A stretch of DNA of 64,000 bases from Xanthobacter aminoxidans (GTDB lineage: Bacteria > Pseudomonadota > Alphaproteobacteria > Rhizobiales > Xanthobacteraceae), in the NCBI RefSeq assembly GCF_023571765.1, contig NZ_JAMJXC010000006.1, positions 124,001-188,000 of the forward strand, written 5' to 3'. Below the pieces are notes generated by a model that saw only the letters and a program-made list of their open reading frames with translations, made no database searches and was not told the DNA's origin. Shown here piece after piece: positions 27,235 to 37,712 of the stretch (its first letter is position 1; each line of letters begins with the position of its first letter). Position numbers and translations under genes: made by a program.

Positions 27235-30200
27235 ATGACCGCGCCCATGACCGCCCCGACCACCGCCTCTTCAACCCACGCCGACACCATCTTCGCCGAT
27301 CTCGCCAAGGCCGCCGCCGAGCGCATCCTGGTGCTCGACGGGGCCATGGGCACCATGATCCAGCAACTGAAGCTGGACGAGGCGGGCTATCGGGGCGAGC
27401 GGTTCAAGGACTGGCCGCGGGACGTGAAGGGCAACAACGACCTTCTCAGCCTCACCCAGCCGGACGCAGTTCGGGCCATCCACCTCGAATATTTCCGCGC
27501 CGGCGCGGACATGGTGGAGACCAACACCTTCTCCGGCACCTCCATCGCCCAGGCCGACTACGGCATGGAGGAGATCGTCTATGAGCTGAACTTCGAGAGC
27601 GCGAAGCTCGCCCGCGAGGCGGCCGACATCGCCCAGAAGGAGGATGGCCGCCGCCGCTTCGTCGCCGGCGCCTTCGGCCCGACGAACCGCACCGCCTCCA
27701 TCTCGCCGGATGTGAACGACCCCGGCTTCCGCGCCGTGACCTTCGACGAACTGGCCGACGCCTATCACGAGCAGGCGCGCGGCCTCGTGGACGGCGGCGC
27801 CGACATCCTTCTCGTCGAGACCATCTTCGACACGCTGAACGCCAAGGCGGCCATCTTCGCCATCGAGAAGCTCTATGCGGAGCGCGGCTTCCGGCTGCCG
27901 GTGATGATCTCCGGCACCATCACCGATCTCTCCGGCCGCACGCTTTCGGGCCAGACGCCGAGCGCCTTCTGGTATTCGCTGCGCCACGCCAAGCCCTTCT
28001 CCATCGGCCTCAACTGCGCCCTCGGCGCCCGCGAGATGCGCGCCCACATCGCCGAGATCGGCCGGGTGGCGGACACCCTCGTCTGCGCCTATCCCAATGC
28101 GGGGCTGCCCAACGAATTCGGCATGTATGACGAGAGCCCGGAGGCCATGGCGGCCCTCGTGGGCGAGTTCGCCGCCTCCGGCCTCGTGAACGTGGTGGGT
28201 GGCTGCTGCGGCACCACGCCCGCCCACATCCGCGCCATCGCCGAGGTGGTGAAGGGCAAGGCCCCGCGCGAGGTTCCGGAGCTGGAGCCGCGCCTGCGCC
28301 TCTCCGGCCTCGAGCCGTTCGAGCTGACGCCGCAGATCCCCTTCGTGAACGTGGGCGAGCGCACCAACGTCACCGGCTCCGCCCGCTTCCGCAAGCTCGT
28401 CACCACCGGCGACTTCCCCGCCGCCCTCGCGGTGGCCCGCGATCAGGTGGAGAGCGGCGCGCAGGTGATCGACATCAACATGGACGAAGGCCTCCTCGAC
28501 AGCGAGGCCGCCATGATCACCTTCCTGAACCTTGTCGCCGCCGAGCCGGACATCGCCAAGGTGCCGGTGATGGTCGACTCGTCCAAGTGGGAGATCATCG
28601 AGCAGGGGCTGAAGCGACTGCAGGGCAAGGGCATTGTCAATTCCATCTCCCTCAAGGAGGGCGAGGAGGCCTTTCTGGAAAAGGCCCGGCTGGTGCGCGC
28701 CTATGGCGCCGCCGTGGTGGTGATGGCCTTCGACGAGGAGGGGCAGGCCGACAGCTATGCCCGCAAGACCTCCATCTGCGAGCGCGCCTACCGCATCCTG
28801 ACCGAGCAGGTGGGCTTCCCGCCGGAAGACATCATCTTCGATCCCAACATCTTCGCGGTGGCCACCGGCATCGAGGAGCATTCGGGCTATGGCGTCGCCT
28901 TCATCGAGGCGACCCGCTTCATCCGCCAGAGCCTGCCCTATGCCCATGTTTCGGGCGGCGTCTCCAACCTCTCCTTCTCGTTCCGCGGCAACGAGCCGGT
29001 GCGCGAGGCGATGCACGCGGTGTTCCTCTATCACGCCATCAAGGCGGGCATGGACATGGGCATCGTCAATGCCGGCCAGCTCGCCGTCTATGACGAGATC
29101 GAGCCCAAGCTGCGCGAGGCGTGCGAGGACGTGGTGCTGAACCGCCGTCCCGACGCCACCGAGCGCCTGCTGGAGATTGCCGAGGGCTTCAGGGGGGCCG
29201 CCGGCAAGGAGAAGAAGGAGGCCGACCTCGCCTGGCGCACCTGGCCGGTGGACAAGCGCCTCGCCCATGCCCTGGTCAACGGCATCACCGATTTCGTCGA
29301 GGCCGACACGGAGGAGGCCCGCCAGCAGGTGGCGCGCCCGCTGCACGTCATCGAAGGCCCGCTGATGTCCGGCATGAACGTGGTGGGCGACCTGTTCGGC
29401 GCCGGCAAGATGTTCCTGCCCCAGGTGGTGAAGTCCGCCCGCGTGATGAAGCAGGCGGTGGCTTATCTCATGCCCTTCATGGAGAAGGAAAAGGAGGAGA
29501 TGGGCATCACCTCCGCCTCGGCCGCCGGCAAGGTGCTGATGGCGACGGTGAAGGGCGATGTCCACGACATCGGCAAGAACATCGTGGGCGTCGTGCTCCA
29601 GTGCAACAATTACGAGGTCATCGACCTCGGCGTGATGGTGCCCACGCAGAAAATCCTGCAGGTGGCCAAGGACGAGAAGGTGGACGTGATCGGCCTCTCC
29701 GGCCTCATCACCCCTTCGCTGGACGAGATGGTGAACGTCGCGGCCGAGATGGAGCGCGAGGGCTTCGTCGTGCCGCTGCTCATCGGCGGGGCTACCACCT
29801 CGCGGGTCCACACTGCGGTGAAGATCGCGCCGCGCTACGAGCGCGGTCAGGCGGTCTATGTCACCGACGCGAGCCGCGCGGTGGGCGTCGTCTCCAACCT
29901 GCTCAATGCCGAGACGCGCGGCGCCTATGTGGCCGACGTGCGCGCGGAATATGCCAAGCTCGCCGAGGCCCACGCCCGCGCCGACGCCAACAAGCAGCGG
30001 CTCACGCTCGCCAAGGCGCGCGAGAACGCCCTGAAGCTGGATTTCTCGGCTCACACGCCGGAAAAGCCCTCCTTCCTCGGCACCCATGTGATCGAGGACC
30101 ACGACCTCTCCGACCTCGTGCCCTATATCGACTGGACGCCCTTCTTCCAGTCCTGGGAGCTGACCGGGCGCTATCCCTCGATCCTGGAGGACGCGGTGGT

Positions 30201-30999
30201 GGGCGAGCCGGCGCGCGCGCTGTTCGCCGACGCGCAGGCCATGCTCAAGAAGATGGTCTCGGAGAAGTGGGTGACGGCCCGCGCCGTGGTGGGCTTCTGG
30301 CCGGCCAACGCCGTGGGCGACGACATCCTCCTGTTCCGCGACGACAGCCGCAAGACCCCGCTCGCCACCCTGCACACCCTGCGCCAGCAGCTTGCGCGGC
30401 GGGAAGGGCGGCACAATCTGGCGCTGGCGGATTTCGTGGCCCCGCTGGAGAGTGGCATCGCCGACTATGTGGGCGGCTTCGCGGTGACGGCGGGCATCGG
30501 CGAGGAGGACCGGGTGGCGGCCTTCAAGGCGGCCAATGACGATTATTCCGCCATCCTGCTCAAGGCCCTGTGCGACCGCCTCGCCGAGGCCTTCGCCGAG
30601 CGGCTGCACCATCTGGTGCGCACCAGGCTGTGGGGCTATGCGGCCGACGAGGCGCTCCCCAACGACGACCTCATCGCCGAGCGCTACCGCGGCATCCGTC
30701 CGGCGCCGGGCTACCCGGCCCAGCCCGACCATACGGAAAAGGCGACCATCTTCGAGCTGCTGGACGCAACCCACAAGGCGGGCATCCACCTCACCGAGAG
30801 CTTCGCCATGTGGCCGGGGGCGGCGGTGTCCGGCCTCTATTTCGCCCACCCGCAGAGCGCCTATTTCGGCGTCGGCCGCATCGAGCGCGATCAGGTGGAG
30901 GACTACGCGAAGCGCAAGGGCTGGACCGTGGCGGAGGCCGAGCGCTGGCTCGCCCCCATCCTCAACTATGATCCGGCGCGGGTGGAGGCGGCGGAGTAG
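27235..30999 (+). CDS. metH: Methionine synthase, cobalamin-dependent
   Basis: MetH moves a methyl group from 5-methyl-THF via cobalamin to homocysteine. The 1254-residue protein has all four modules. The homocysteine domain (residues ~20-345) has zinc cysteines in NCALGA and GGCCGTT. The pterin domain (~360-620) has [11 protein letters not shown]. The cobalamin domain (~665-900) has the His ligand in [11 protein letters not shown] (~776) plus [13 protein letters not shown]. The activation domain is at the C-terminus (~930-1240; [11 protein letters not shown]). I chose ATG 27235; a second ATG four codons later is possible. The upstream bluB supports cobalamin supply. Confidence 0.97.
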   Translation: MTAPMTAPTTASSTHADTIFADLAKAAAERILVLDGAMGTMIQQLKLDEAGYRGERFKDWPRDVKGNNDLLSLTQPDAVRAIHLEYFRAGADMVETNTFSGTSIAQADYGMEEIVYELNFESAKLAREAADIAQKEDGRRRFVAGAFGPTNRTASISPDVNDPGFRAVTFDELADAYHEQARGLVDGGADILLVETIFDTLNAKAAIFAIEKLYAERGFRLPVMISGTITDLSGRTLSGQTPSAFWYSLRHAKPFSIGLNCALGAREMRAHIAEIGRVADTLVCAYPNAGLPNEFGMYDESPEAMAALVGEFAASGLVNVVGGCCGTTPAHIRAIAEVVKGKAPREVPELEPRLRLSGLEPFELTPQIPFVNVGERTNVTGSARFRKLVTTGDFPAALAVARDQVESGAQVIDINMDEGLLDSEAAMITFLNLVAAEPDIAKVPVMVDSSKWEIIEQGLKRLQGKGIVNSISLKEGEEAFLEKARLVRAYGAAVVVMAFDEEGQADSYARKTSICERAYRILTEQVGFPPEDIIFDPNIFAVATGIEEHSGYGVAFIEATRFIRQSLPYAHVSGGVSNLSFSFRGNEPVREAMHAVFLYHAIKAGMDMGIVNAGQLAVYDEIEPKLREACEDVVLNRRPDATERLLEIAEGFRGAAGKEKKEADLAWRTWPVDKRLAHALVNGITDFVEADTEEARQQVARPLHVIEGPLMSGMNVVGDLFGAGKMFLPQVVKSARVMKQAVAYLMPFMEKEKEEMGITSASAAGKVLMATVKGDVHDIGKNIVGVVLQCNNYEVIDLGVMVPTQKILQVAKDEKVDVIGLSGLITPSLDEMVNVAAEMEREGFVVPLLIGGATTSRVHTAVKIAPRYERGQAVYVTDASRAVGVVSNLLNAETRGAYVADVRAEYAKLAEAHARADANKQRLTLAKARENALKLDFSAHTPEKPSFLGTHVIEDHDLSDLVPYIDWTPFFQSWELTGRYPSILEDAVVGEPARALFADAQAMLKKMVSEKWVTARAVVGFWPANAVGDDILLFRDDSRKTPLATLHTLRQQLARREGRHNLALADFVAPLESGIADYVGGFAVTAGIGEEDRVAAFKAANDDYSAILLKALCDRLAEAFAERLHHLVRTRLWGYAADEALPNDDLIAERYRGIRPAPGYPAQPDHTEKATIFELLDATHKAGIHLTESFAMWPGAAVSGLYFAHPQSAYFGVGRIERDQVEDYAKRKGWTVAEAERWLAPILNYDPARVEAAE

Positions 31000-31014
31000 C
31001 GCAGCCGCATCATC

Positions 31015-31893
31015 TCACTTGAATGCAGACAGAGCGCCGAACGGACGGCCGATGCCTTCGGAGAAGGCGTTGGCCAGCCGGACGAAGCCGGCGACGTCGA
31101 TTTCCTCGGCGCGGGCGGTTTCCTCCACGCCGGCGGCGGCGAGCAGGGCCATCGCATCGACGCCAAGGGTCTTCAGGCTCTGGCGCAGCATCTTGCGGCG
31201 CTGGCCGAAGGCGGCTTCCGTGACCTTCTCCAGAGCGGACAGCGCGCAGGGCAGGGGCTCCGCGCGCGGCACGAGGTGGATGACCGAGGACGTCACCTTG
31301 GGTGGAGGCACGAAGGCCGAGGGGGCGACGTCGAAGGCGATCCGCCCCTTGGTGCGCCAGCCGGCCAGCACCGCGAGGCGGCCGTAGGCCTTCGAGCCCG
31401 GCTCGGCCACGATGCGCTCGGCCACTTCCTTCTGGAACATGAGGGTGAGGGAGGAAAACCACGGCGGCCATGGGTCCGTGGAGAGCCAGCCCACCAGCAG
31501 CACGGTGGCGATGTTGTAGGGCAGGTTCGCCACCACCCGCGCCTCGCCCTCGCCGAGGAGGGGGCGCACGTCCACCTTCAGCGCATCGCCCTCGATGACC
31601 TCCAGCCGGCCCGGATAGTGGTCCGCGACCTCGGCCAGCGCATCCATGCACCGCCGGTCGCGCTCGATGGCGATGACGCGCTTCGCGCCCAGAGCCAGCA
31701 GCGCGCGGGTGAGGCCGCCCGGACCGGGGCCCACCTCCACAATCGTCACATCTTCCAGCGGCCCGGAGGCGCGGGCGATGCGGCCGGTGAGGTTGAGGTC
31801 CAGCAGGAAGTTCTGCCCCAGCGACTTCTGCGCCGAGAGGCCGTGTTTGCGGATGACGTCGCGCAGCGGCGGCAGATCGTCGAGCGCGCTCAT
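31015..31893 (-). CDS. rsmA: 16S rRNA dimethyladenosine transferase KsgA/RsmA
   Basis: KsgA dimethylates two adjacent adenines near the 3' end of 16S rRNA, a late check in small-subunit assembly. The 292-residue product has the expected order: [17 protein letters not shown] at the N-terminus, motif [21 protein letters not shown], and the active-site NLPYNIA, followed by the FQKEVAERI segment and a C-terminal helical domain. Its start overlaps the pdxA stop by 4 bp (ATGA). It is the last gene of the lptF-lptG-lptD-surA-pdxA-ksgA operon and converges with metH, 15 bp away. Confidence 0.96.
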   Translation of the reverse strand: MSALDDLPPLRDVIRKHGLSAQKSLGQNFLLDLNLTGRIARASGPLEDVTIVEVGPGPGGLTRALLALGAKRVIAIERDRRCMDALAEVADHYPGRLEVIEGDALKVDVRPLLGEGEARVVANLPYNIATVLLVGWLSTDPWPPWFSSLTLMFQKEVAERIVAEPGSKAYGRLAVLAGWRTKGRIAFDVAPSAFVPPPKVTSSVIHLVPRAEPLPCALSALEKVTEAAFGQRRKMLRQSLKTLGVDAMALLAAAGVEETARAEEIDVAGFVRLANAFSEGIGRPFGALSAFK

Positions 31894-32975
31894 GCGCGCG
31901 CCAGTGCGGGAGCCGGGGCTTGGCTCGTCGTCCTCTCTGCGTCGGCGAGGCGGCGGGCGAGCCTCAAGGCGGCGATCAGGCTGGAGGGATCGGCCCGGCC
32001 CGTGCCGGCGATGTCGAAGGCCGTGCCGTGGTCCGGCGAGGTACGGATGAAAGGCAGGCCGAGGGTCACGTTCACCCCATCGTGGAAGGCGAGGGTCTTG
32101 GCCGGGATCAGAACCTGATCGTGATACATGCCCACCGCCACGTCATAGCGCGCCCGCGCTTCTGGATGGAACATGGTGTCGGCGGGCAGGGGGCCGGTGG
32201 CGAGGATGCCCTCGCGCTTCAGCGCCTCCACAGCCGGTCGCACGATGGCCTCGTCCTCGCTGCCCAGCGTGCCCTCTTCCCCGGCGTGGGGATTGAGGCC
32301 GCAGAAGGCGAGGCGGGGGCGGGTGATGCCGAAGCGCCGTGCCATGTCGCGGGCGACGATGCGACCGGTCTCCACCAGCAGGTCAACGGTGAGAAGGTCG
32401 GGCACCTCGGCATAGGGCACGTGGATGGTGGCCGGCACCACCGCGAGCTGCTCCGACCAGATCATCATCACCGGATGCGGCGCTGCCCGGCCCGGCGCGG
32501 CGGCGCGGTCGGCGAGCCATTCAGTATGGCCGGGAAAGGGAAAGCCCGCCTCGTACATGACAGACTTGGCGAGCGGATTGGTGACGAGGGCCGCGGCCCG
32601 CCCGGCTGTCACAAGGCCGAGGGCGGCCTCGAGGCTCGCCTCCACGCAGGCGGCGGAGGAGGCGTCGGGCCGGCCTGGGCGGCCGGTGAAGGCAGGGCCG
32701 GCGGGGAGCACCGGCAGGGCATTGGCAAAGTGCGCGACTGCGCCCTCGGGTGTCGTCTCGGCAAGCGGCACGTCGAGGCCGAGGAGGTCGGCGCGGGCGG
32801 CGAGCGCGGCGGGATCACCGGCGACGATGAAGGCCGGGACGGCCGCGGTGCCACCTGCCGGGCCACCTGTCGCACCACCTGCCGCGCGACGGCGCAGGAA
32901 GGCGGCGAGCGTGACGTCGGGGCCGATGCCGGCCGGATCGCCGAGGGCGAGAACAAGGGGAGAGACGGCGGGCAT
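31890..32975 (-). CDS. pdxA: 4-hydroxythreonine-4-phosphate dehydrogenase
   Basis: PdxA oxidises 4-phosphohydroxy-L-threonine in the DXP-dependent pathway to pyridoxal phosphate. The 361-residue protein begins [15 protein letters not shown]. It has the metal-binding histidines in FPGHTEWL, in [14 protein letters not shown] and in [13 protein letters not shown], and the C-terminal segment [16 protein letters not shown] chose ATG 32975; the frame is open upstream but shows no similarity. Its place between surA and ksgA, with a 4-bp overlap to ksgA, is the common arrangement in proteobacteria. A variable Ala/Gly-rich stretch (repeated TGGPAGG-like units) interrupts the early part. Confidence 0.95.
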   Translation of the reverse strand: MPAVSPLVLALGDPAGIGPDVTLAAFLRRRAAGGATGGPAGGTAAVPAFIVAGDPAALAARADLLGLDVPLAETTPEGAVAHFANALPVLPAGPAFTGRPGRPDASSAACVEASLEAALGLVTAGRAAALVTNPLAKSVMYEAGFPFPGHTEWLADRAAAPGRAAPHPVMMIWSEQLAVVPATIHVPYAEVPDLLTVDLLVETGRIVARDMARRFGITRPRLAFCGLNPHAGEEGTLGSEDEAIVRPAVEALKREGILATGPLPADTMFHPEARARYDVAVGMYHDQVLIPAKTLAFHDGVNVTLGLPFIRTSPDHGTAFDIAGTGRADPSSLIAALRLARRLADAERTTSQAPAPALARA

Positions 32976-33066
32976 CAGCGATTCGTCAGCAGTACGGTTC
33001 TGCGCCGGGTGCGAGCGCGGGCCGACCATAGCACGCGGGAACTGGCGCGAAGTCCCGCCGCGCGGA

Positions 33067-33975
33067 TCAGCGACGGTATTGGATCAGGGCCTGCTTGCGC
33101 AGCTCGGCGATGAACTTCTTCGATTCGGCGGTGAACTGGCTGGTGGTCAGCTCGTCCTTGATCTCGCGCTTCTGCGAGCTCTCGCCGCGCACCTCCCGCT
33201 TGCCGCACATGGCAAAGGTCTCGACTCCGGCCTGGGCGACCTCCGGCGGCGTGAGCCGGCCAATCTCGGTCTTGTCCAGGATCTGCTTGAGCTGGGCGGG
33301 GACTTCGGAGGACAGGCGCGTCACCTTGGGGCGCACCACCACCTCCTTCATGGACTTCACCATCTGGGCGCCGCTGTCGCAATCGGTGAAGCGGGCACGC
33401 AGGGCGTTGGCCTCGGCCAGTCGCGCCTGATGCGTGCTGGCGTTGCGCGGCACCACGAAGACGATGGGCATGAGGGTGTATTCGGTTGCGACCAATTGGG
33501 TCTCGCCACGCTTCTGCAAGGCGGCGATCACGTCGGCATCGCGGATGTTCACCGTGCCGGAACGGGCGCGGACATACTGGCCCCAGACATAATCGGCGAG
33601 CAGCTTCTGCTTGAAGGTGCGGTCGTCGAGGCCCTGCTGCTTGAAACCGGAGGACAATTGCTCGGGCGTGCGGCCCGACCGCTCGGCCACCGAGGCGAAC
33701 ATGCGGTCCACGTCCTTCTGATCCACGTCGAGCTTCAGGCGGCTGGCCTGCTGGATCTTGAGCCGCTCGTCGATCAGCTCTTCCAGCGCTTCCTTTGCGC
33801 CGATGGGCTTGCGCTCGATGAGGCTGTGGAGGAGCTGGCGCTGCGAGACGTCGTAGTTCGTGATCGGATCGCCGTTGACGATGACCACGACCTGCTGCGC
33901 AAGCGCCGGCGTACCCAAGGTGAGCACGGGCACGAGGAGGGCGATGGCGAGGAGAAGAAGGCGTACGAGCGGCAT
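33067..33975 (-). CDS. surA: SurA-like periplasmic chaperone
   Basis: A 302-residue exported protein with signal peptide MPLVRLLLLAIALLVPVLTL ending in ALA-Q. The SurA N-terminal chaperone domain follows (VVVIVNGDPITNYDVSQRQ ... ALEELIDERLKIQQASRL). A single degenerate parvulin-like region is at best present (about residues 165-270), with few of the PPIase signature residues, so chaperone function is more likely than prolyl isomerase activity. It would escort outer-membrane proteins such as LptD, encoded just upstream in the same operon. The start follows GACAGG. Confidence 0.88.
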   Translation of the reverse strand: MPLVRLLLLAIALLVPVLTLGTPALAQQVVVIVNGDPITNYDVSQRQLLHSLIERKPIGAKEALEELIDERLKIQQASRLKLDVDQKDVDRMFASVAERSGRTPEQLSSGFKQQGLDDRTFKQKLLADYVWGQYVRARSGTVNIRDADVIAALQKRGETQLVATEYTLMPIVFVVPRNASTHQARLAEANALRARFTDCDSGAQMVKSMKEVVVRPKVTRLSSEVPAQLKQILDKTEIGRLTPPEVAQAGVETFAMCGKREVRGESSQKREIKDELTTSQFTAESKKFIAELRKQALIQYRR

Positions 33976-34072
33976 GGTCCTGTCCGGGGGCTGCCTGCGA
34001 CTTTTGTCTTCATCCTGTGGCGGCAATGCGGCTTCGCGAGCGTGGCCTTAACGTTCGCCGCCGCAGCCGGCA

Positions 34073-36616
34073 TCAATTCGAGGATTCGGAGCCGAAGCTG
34101 GTGGAGAAGCCGCCTTCGCCAAGGGTGCGCAGGCCGATGCGGAACATCACCTTTGTCACCGGCGGCGCGTTGGGGCCGTTGAGGGTGTAGTCGGAGATGT
34201 AGTTCAGGGCGAGGGTGAAGCAGTCGTCGATGTAGCTGAGGCCGACGAGGGTATAGTCCACCTCGCCCGCGGCGAAGTCGTAGCGCAGGGCGCCGCGGAT
34301 GGCCCAGTTGTCGTTCAGCTTGTAGGAGGCGTTGGTGTAGATGCCCTCGCGCGGGTCGTAATAGCCGAGCAGCGGCTGGGCCTCGTAGCGGCCGTAGGTG
34401 ACGGCGATATTGAACCTATCGATCTCGGCCCGCGCCTGCAGCTCGAAGCGCTGCATGGAGAAGTTCTGCTCGTCGAAGCGGAAGCGGGTCACGAATTCGA
34501 GATACTTGGTGGGCGAGTAGCCGAACTTGGCGATGTAGTCCGAGGCCGAGGTCTCGAGGCCCGATTCAAGGCCGGTGTTGGCCATGTCGCCATAGGCGTA
34601 GGAGTTCTTGCCGAACAGGTTGTAGGACTGGCCGACCACGGCGGTGAACAGGCCCGCGCCGTTGATGGCGGCGGTGTAGGTCACGCCGAGGTTCAGGCGG
34701 CTGCCGCCCTCGACCCGGTCGTAGCCGGAATACTTGTTCACCTCGAACAGGTTGGTGTCGTCGAACACCAGGCTCTGGGCGTCCTCGTTCGGGAACTTGC
34801 CGATGTTGCTCTCGTTCGGGCGGATGATGACCTGCGCCCTGGGCTCGATGGTCTGGGTGCCCCAGCTCTCGGCCGAGATGAAGGGATATTTGTAGTCGAG
34901 ACCGACCGCAGGCATGGCGCGGATGAGGTCGTCGCTGCCGGACTGGAGCGGGTTCTGCCCGGGGAAGGTGGGGCCGAACTGGTAGCTGGCGGGCAGGTAG
35001 GAGGTGTTGACCGAGGCCACGTCCACCCGCGCCGTGACGAACGGCGTCCACTGCTGGCCGAGGGGGTCGGTGATGGTCTTCTTCCAGTAGACGTCGCCGG
35101 ACAGGCGCGTGTAGTCGCCCGGCGCGCCGCGCAGCAGGCATTCCTTGGCGTTCGGGCTCCACAGGGTGCACGCGCCGGTGGGCACGCCGACGCTGCCGAT
35201 GGCGGAGGTGAGTTCGGAGGTGCCGATGAAGTCGGCCTGCTGGCGGGTCAGGCTGGTGAGGTTCACCTTGAAGCCGGCCTCGCCGCCCCACAGGGCGTTG
35301 TTGAACACCTTGTCGTAGTTGAGCGTGCCGACGATGGGCTGGCGGGCCTGATCGTCCGTCACGCCTAGGCCGAGGAAGTAGAGGCCGCGCAGGTCGAAAT
35401 AGGACCGGTCGCCCTGGCCCGTCAGGTAGACGGTGGAGGTCTTGGTGGTGGTGGTGTCCGGGATCAGGTTGTAGTCGCGCAGGAACGTGCGGTCGGAGAC
35501 GATGGTGCCGTCCCAGCCGAAGGTCCAGAACTTGTTCAGGGCGAAGGCGCCGGAGCTGTCCACCGAGCCGCGGTCCTGGCGATAGCCGGGCAGGATCTCG
35601 GTGATGCCGTTGGACGTGGTGATGAAGTCCTGCGGGTTCTGCTGCACGATGCCGGCGGCGCGGATGGTGTAGCTGCCGTTGATCAGGCGCTGGCGCCACT
35701 CGCCCTGCATCAGCACGCCCTGCTGGGTCAGGAAGGCGGGGGTCAGGGTGAGGTCGCGGTCGGGCGCGATGTTCCAGAAGAAGGGAACGGCGACGCCGTA
35801 GCCGATCTGGCTGGAGGAGAAGAACTCCGGCATGAGGAAGCCGGTCTTGCGCTTCACCGTCGGGTCCGGCGACGACATGTACGGGAAATAGGCCACCGGC
35901 AGGCCGAAAAACTCGACCCAGGCGTCCTCGTAATAGACCATCTTCTCGTCGTCGTTGTGGATGATCTTCTTGGCTTTGATCTGCCACAGCGGCGGCTTGG
36001 AAGGGTCGTCCTTGCACGGCTCGCAGGCCGTGTAGATGCCGTTCTGGAACACCGTGATGTTGCCATCGGTCCGGTCGGCGCGGATGGCGGCGAAGTGGGT
36101 GTTGTCCGGCGTGTCGAGGCGCAGGGAATCGATGAAGCCCTGCTTGAAGTCCTGCGTCAGCTGCAGGGTGTCGGCGGTGATGATCTTGCCGTCTTTGTCC
36201 TTGAGGCGGGCATTGCCCTCCGCGCGCAGGGTGTTGGCCTTGCGGTCCAGCACCACGCGGTGCGCCTCGAGGGAGGAGCCGTCGTAATAGATCTGGACGT
36301 TGCCGACCGCCGCGACGGTGTCCTTCTGGTAGTCGTATTCAAGCTGGTCGGCCGTCACCAGCATCTTCTGGTTCGGGTCGAGCTGGCGCGCGGCGAGGAG
36401 ATTGCTGCCGGGCGCCGTGTTCTGGCTGGCGGCCGGCTGGGCGGTCTGCGCACGGGCGCTCCCCATCGGCGCGAGGAGGGCGACGAGGCCGGCAAAGATC
36501 AAGCTGAAGGCGGCAGCCGAGGAGGCGCGTCGAGACGCGCGACCGCCCGTTCCCCGCGCAGCTGCGCGAAGGCCCTTGGCAGTCATCCCTACGGCGGGGG
36601 GATGCCCGACCGTCAT
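34073..36616 (-). CDS. lptD: LPS-assembly outer-membrane protein LptD
   Basis: LptD forms, with LptE, the outer-membrane translocon that places LPS in the outer leaflet. The 847-residue protein has a long N-terminal leader with a signal peptide (hydrophobic run AFSLIFAGLVALLAP, cleavage ARA-Q). The OstA-like jellyroll follows (VTADQLEYDYQKDTVAAVGNVQIYY ... HRVVLDRKANTLRAEGNARLKD), then a large C-terminal beta-barrel with many alternating strands. The start ATG overlaps the lptG stop (ATGA), which fixes it at 36616. Cysteines suited for structural disulfides (for example CEPCKDD) are present. Confidence 0.95.
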   Translation of the reverse strand: MTVGHPPAVGMTAKGLRAAARGTGGRASRRASSAAAFSLIFAGLVALLAPMGSARAQTAQPAASQNTAPGSNLLAARQLDPNQKMLVTADQLEYDYQKDTVAAVGNVQIYYDGSSLEAHRVVLDRKANTLRAEGNARLKDKDGKIITADTLQLTQDFKQGFIDSLRLDTPDNTHFAAIRADRTDGNITVFQNGIYTACEPCKDDPSKPPLWQIKAKKIIHNDDEKMVYYEDAWVEFFGLPVAYFPYMSSPDPTVKRKTGFLMPEFFSSSQIGYGVAVPFFWNIAPDRDLTLTPAFLTQQGVLMQGEWRQRLINGSYTIRAAGIVQQNPQDFITTSNGITEILPGYRQDRGSVDSSGAFALNKFWTFGWDGTIVSDRTFLRDYNLIPDTTTTKTSTVYLTGQGDRSYFDLRGLYFLGLGVTDDQARQPIVGTLNYDKVFNNALWGGEAGFKVNLTSLTRQQADFIGTSELTSAIGSVGVPTGACTLWSPNAKECLLRGAPGDYTRLSGDVYWKKTITDPLGQQWTPFVTARVDVASVNTSYLPASYQFGPTFPGQNPLQSGSDDLIRAMPAVGLDYKYPFISAESWGTQTIEPRAQVIIRPNESNIGKFPNEDAQSLVFDDTNLFEVNKYSGYDRVEGGSRLNLGVTYTAAINGAGLFTAVVGQSYNLFGKNSYAYGDMANTGLESGLETSASDYIAKFGYSPTKYLEFVTRFRFDEQNFSMQRFELQARAEIDRFNIAVTYGRYEAQPLLGYYDPREGIYTNASYKLNDNWAIRGALRYDFAAGEVDYTLVGLSYIDDCFTLALNYISDYTLNGPNAPPVTKVMFRIGLRTLGEGGFSTSFGSESSN

Positions 36617-37710
36617 CCGTCCTCCCGGTGCAACAGAATGAGCGCCCCCAACAAAATCCCGGTCACTGCAGGAAACCACGCAGCAGCAACGGGATGAACG
36701 ATTCCAGCCTCACCAAGATCCTCGGCGAGCTTGGTCCCAACATAAAGCAGAAAGCCCGCAAGCACGCCACCGAGAATCGTCTGGCCCACCCCGCCGAAGC
36801 GGAACACGCGGAGGCCCACGACCGCGGCAATGAGGACCATTGCCACCAGCAGAAACGGCTTTGCGAGAAGGCTCTGGAGCTGCAGACGGTATTTTTCCGC
36901 GCCGAAGCCGGATTGTTCTGCACTGCGAATAGCCGACGGGAGTTGCCAGAACGACACGGTTTCCGGGGCGATCAGCGAATCCTGGATCTGCTTCGGGTCC
37001 AGCTTCGTGGCAATCAGGTAGGTATCATAGGAGGCGAGATCGAGGCCCGGGACGAGCACCTTGGCGCCGGTAAGAATCCATGCACCATCTCCCAAGGTTG
37101 CAGATTTCGCCTCCACACGCTCCATGAAGTTCCCGGCCGGATCGAACTCGAAAATCACCACACCCGACAGCACGCGGCCGCCCTGGCGGGAGGACTGCGC
37201 CTGGATGATGGACTGGCCATCCACGCTCTGCTGGCGAATCCAGAAGTCTTTCTTCCCCTGGGTAAAGCCGGGGGTGCCGCCGCCGCTGGCGAAGATGTCG
37301 CCCTCGATCTGGTTGGCCCGCTCCTTGAAGTCGGCGGAGATGGGGTTGAACACGCAGGTGGCGAAGACGCCCACCAGGAAGGCCACCAGAACCGGCGGGG
37401 TGATGAACTGCCAGACCGAAAGCCCCACCGCGCGCGCCACCACCAATTCGAGCCGGCGGGACAGGATGACGAAGGTGACCATGCCGCCGAACAGCACGGC
37501 GAAGGGCAGGAGTTGCTCGGTGAAGGCGGGGGCGCGGTAGAGGGTGAGCAGGGCGAGAAGACTCACCGTCACCTGCTCGCGGTCCGCCGTGCGCCGGGCC
37601 ATCTCCAGGAAGTCCACGAGCACGATCAGCGTGACGCAGGACAGGAAGATGACCGCCACTGCGTGCGCGAAGCGCCGCGCGAAATAGAAGCCGAGGATGC
37701 GTCCGATCAT
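36613..37710 (-). CDS. lptG: LPS export permease LptG
   Basis: LptG is one of two membrane subunits of the LptB2FG ABC transporter that extracts LPS from the inner membrane. The 365-residue protein has the YjgP/YjgQ layout: membrane helices at both ends (YFARRFAHAVAVIFLSCVTL; PFLLVAMVLIAAVVGLRVFRFG) and a periplasmic beta-jellyroll between. It starts 2 bp after the lptF stop and overlaps lptD by 4 bp. The ATPase LptB is encoded elsewhere, as usual. Confidence 0.95.
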   Translation of the reverse strand: MIGRILGFYFARRFAHAVAVIFLSCVTLIVLVDFLEMARRTADREQVTVSLLALLTLYRAPAFTEQLLPFAVLFGGMVTFVILSRRLELVVARAVGLSVWQFITPPVLVAFLVGVFATCVFNPISADFKERANQIEGDIFASGGGTPGFTQGKKDFWIRQQSVDGQSIIQAQSSRQGGRVLSGVVIFEFDPAGNFMERVEAKSATLGDGAWILTGAKVLVPGLDLASYDTYLIATKLDPKQIQDSLIAPETVSFWQLPSAIRSAEQSGFGAEKYRLQLQSLLAKPFLLVAMVLIAAVVGLRVFRFGGVGQTILGGVLAGFLLYVGTKLAEDLGEAGIVHPVAAAWFPAVTGILLGALILLHREDG

Positions 37711-37712
37711 CG

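Noticed and set aside
27271..30849. Very long open frame on the minus strand opposite metH
   Set aside because: It is antisense to a full-length, motif-complete metH. It has His/Gly/Arg-rich composition typical of the complement of GC-rich coding DNA and no family likeness.
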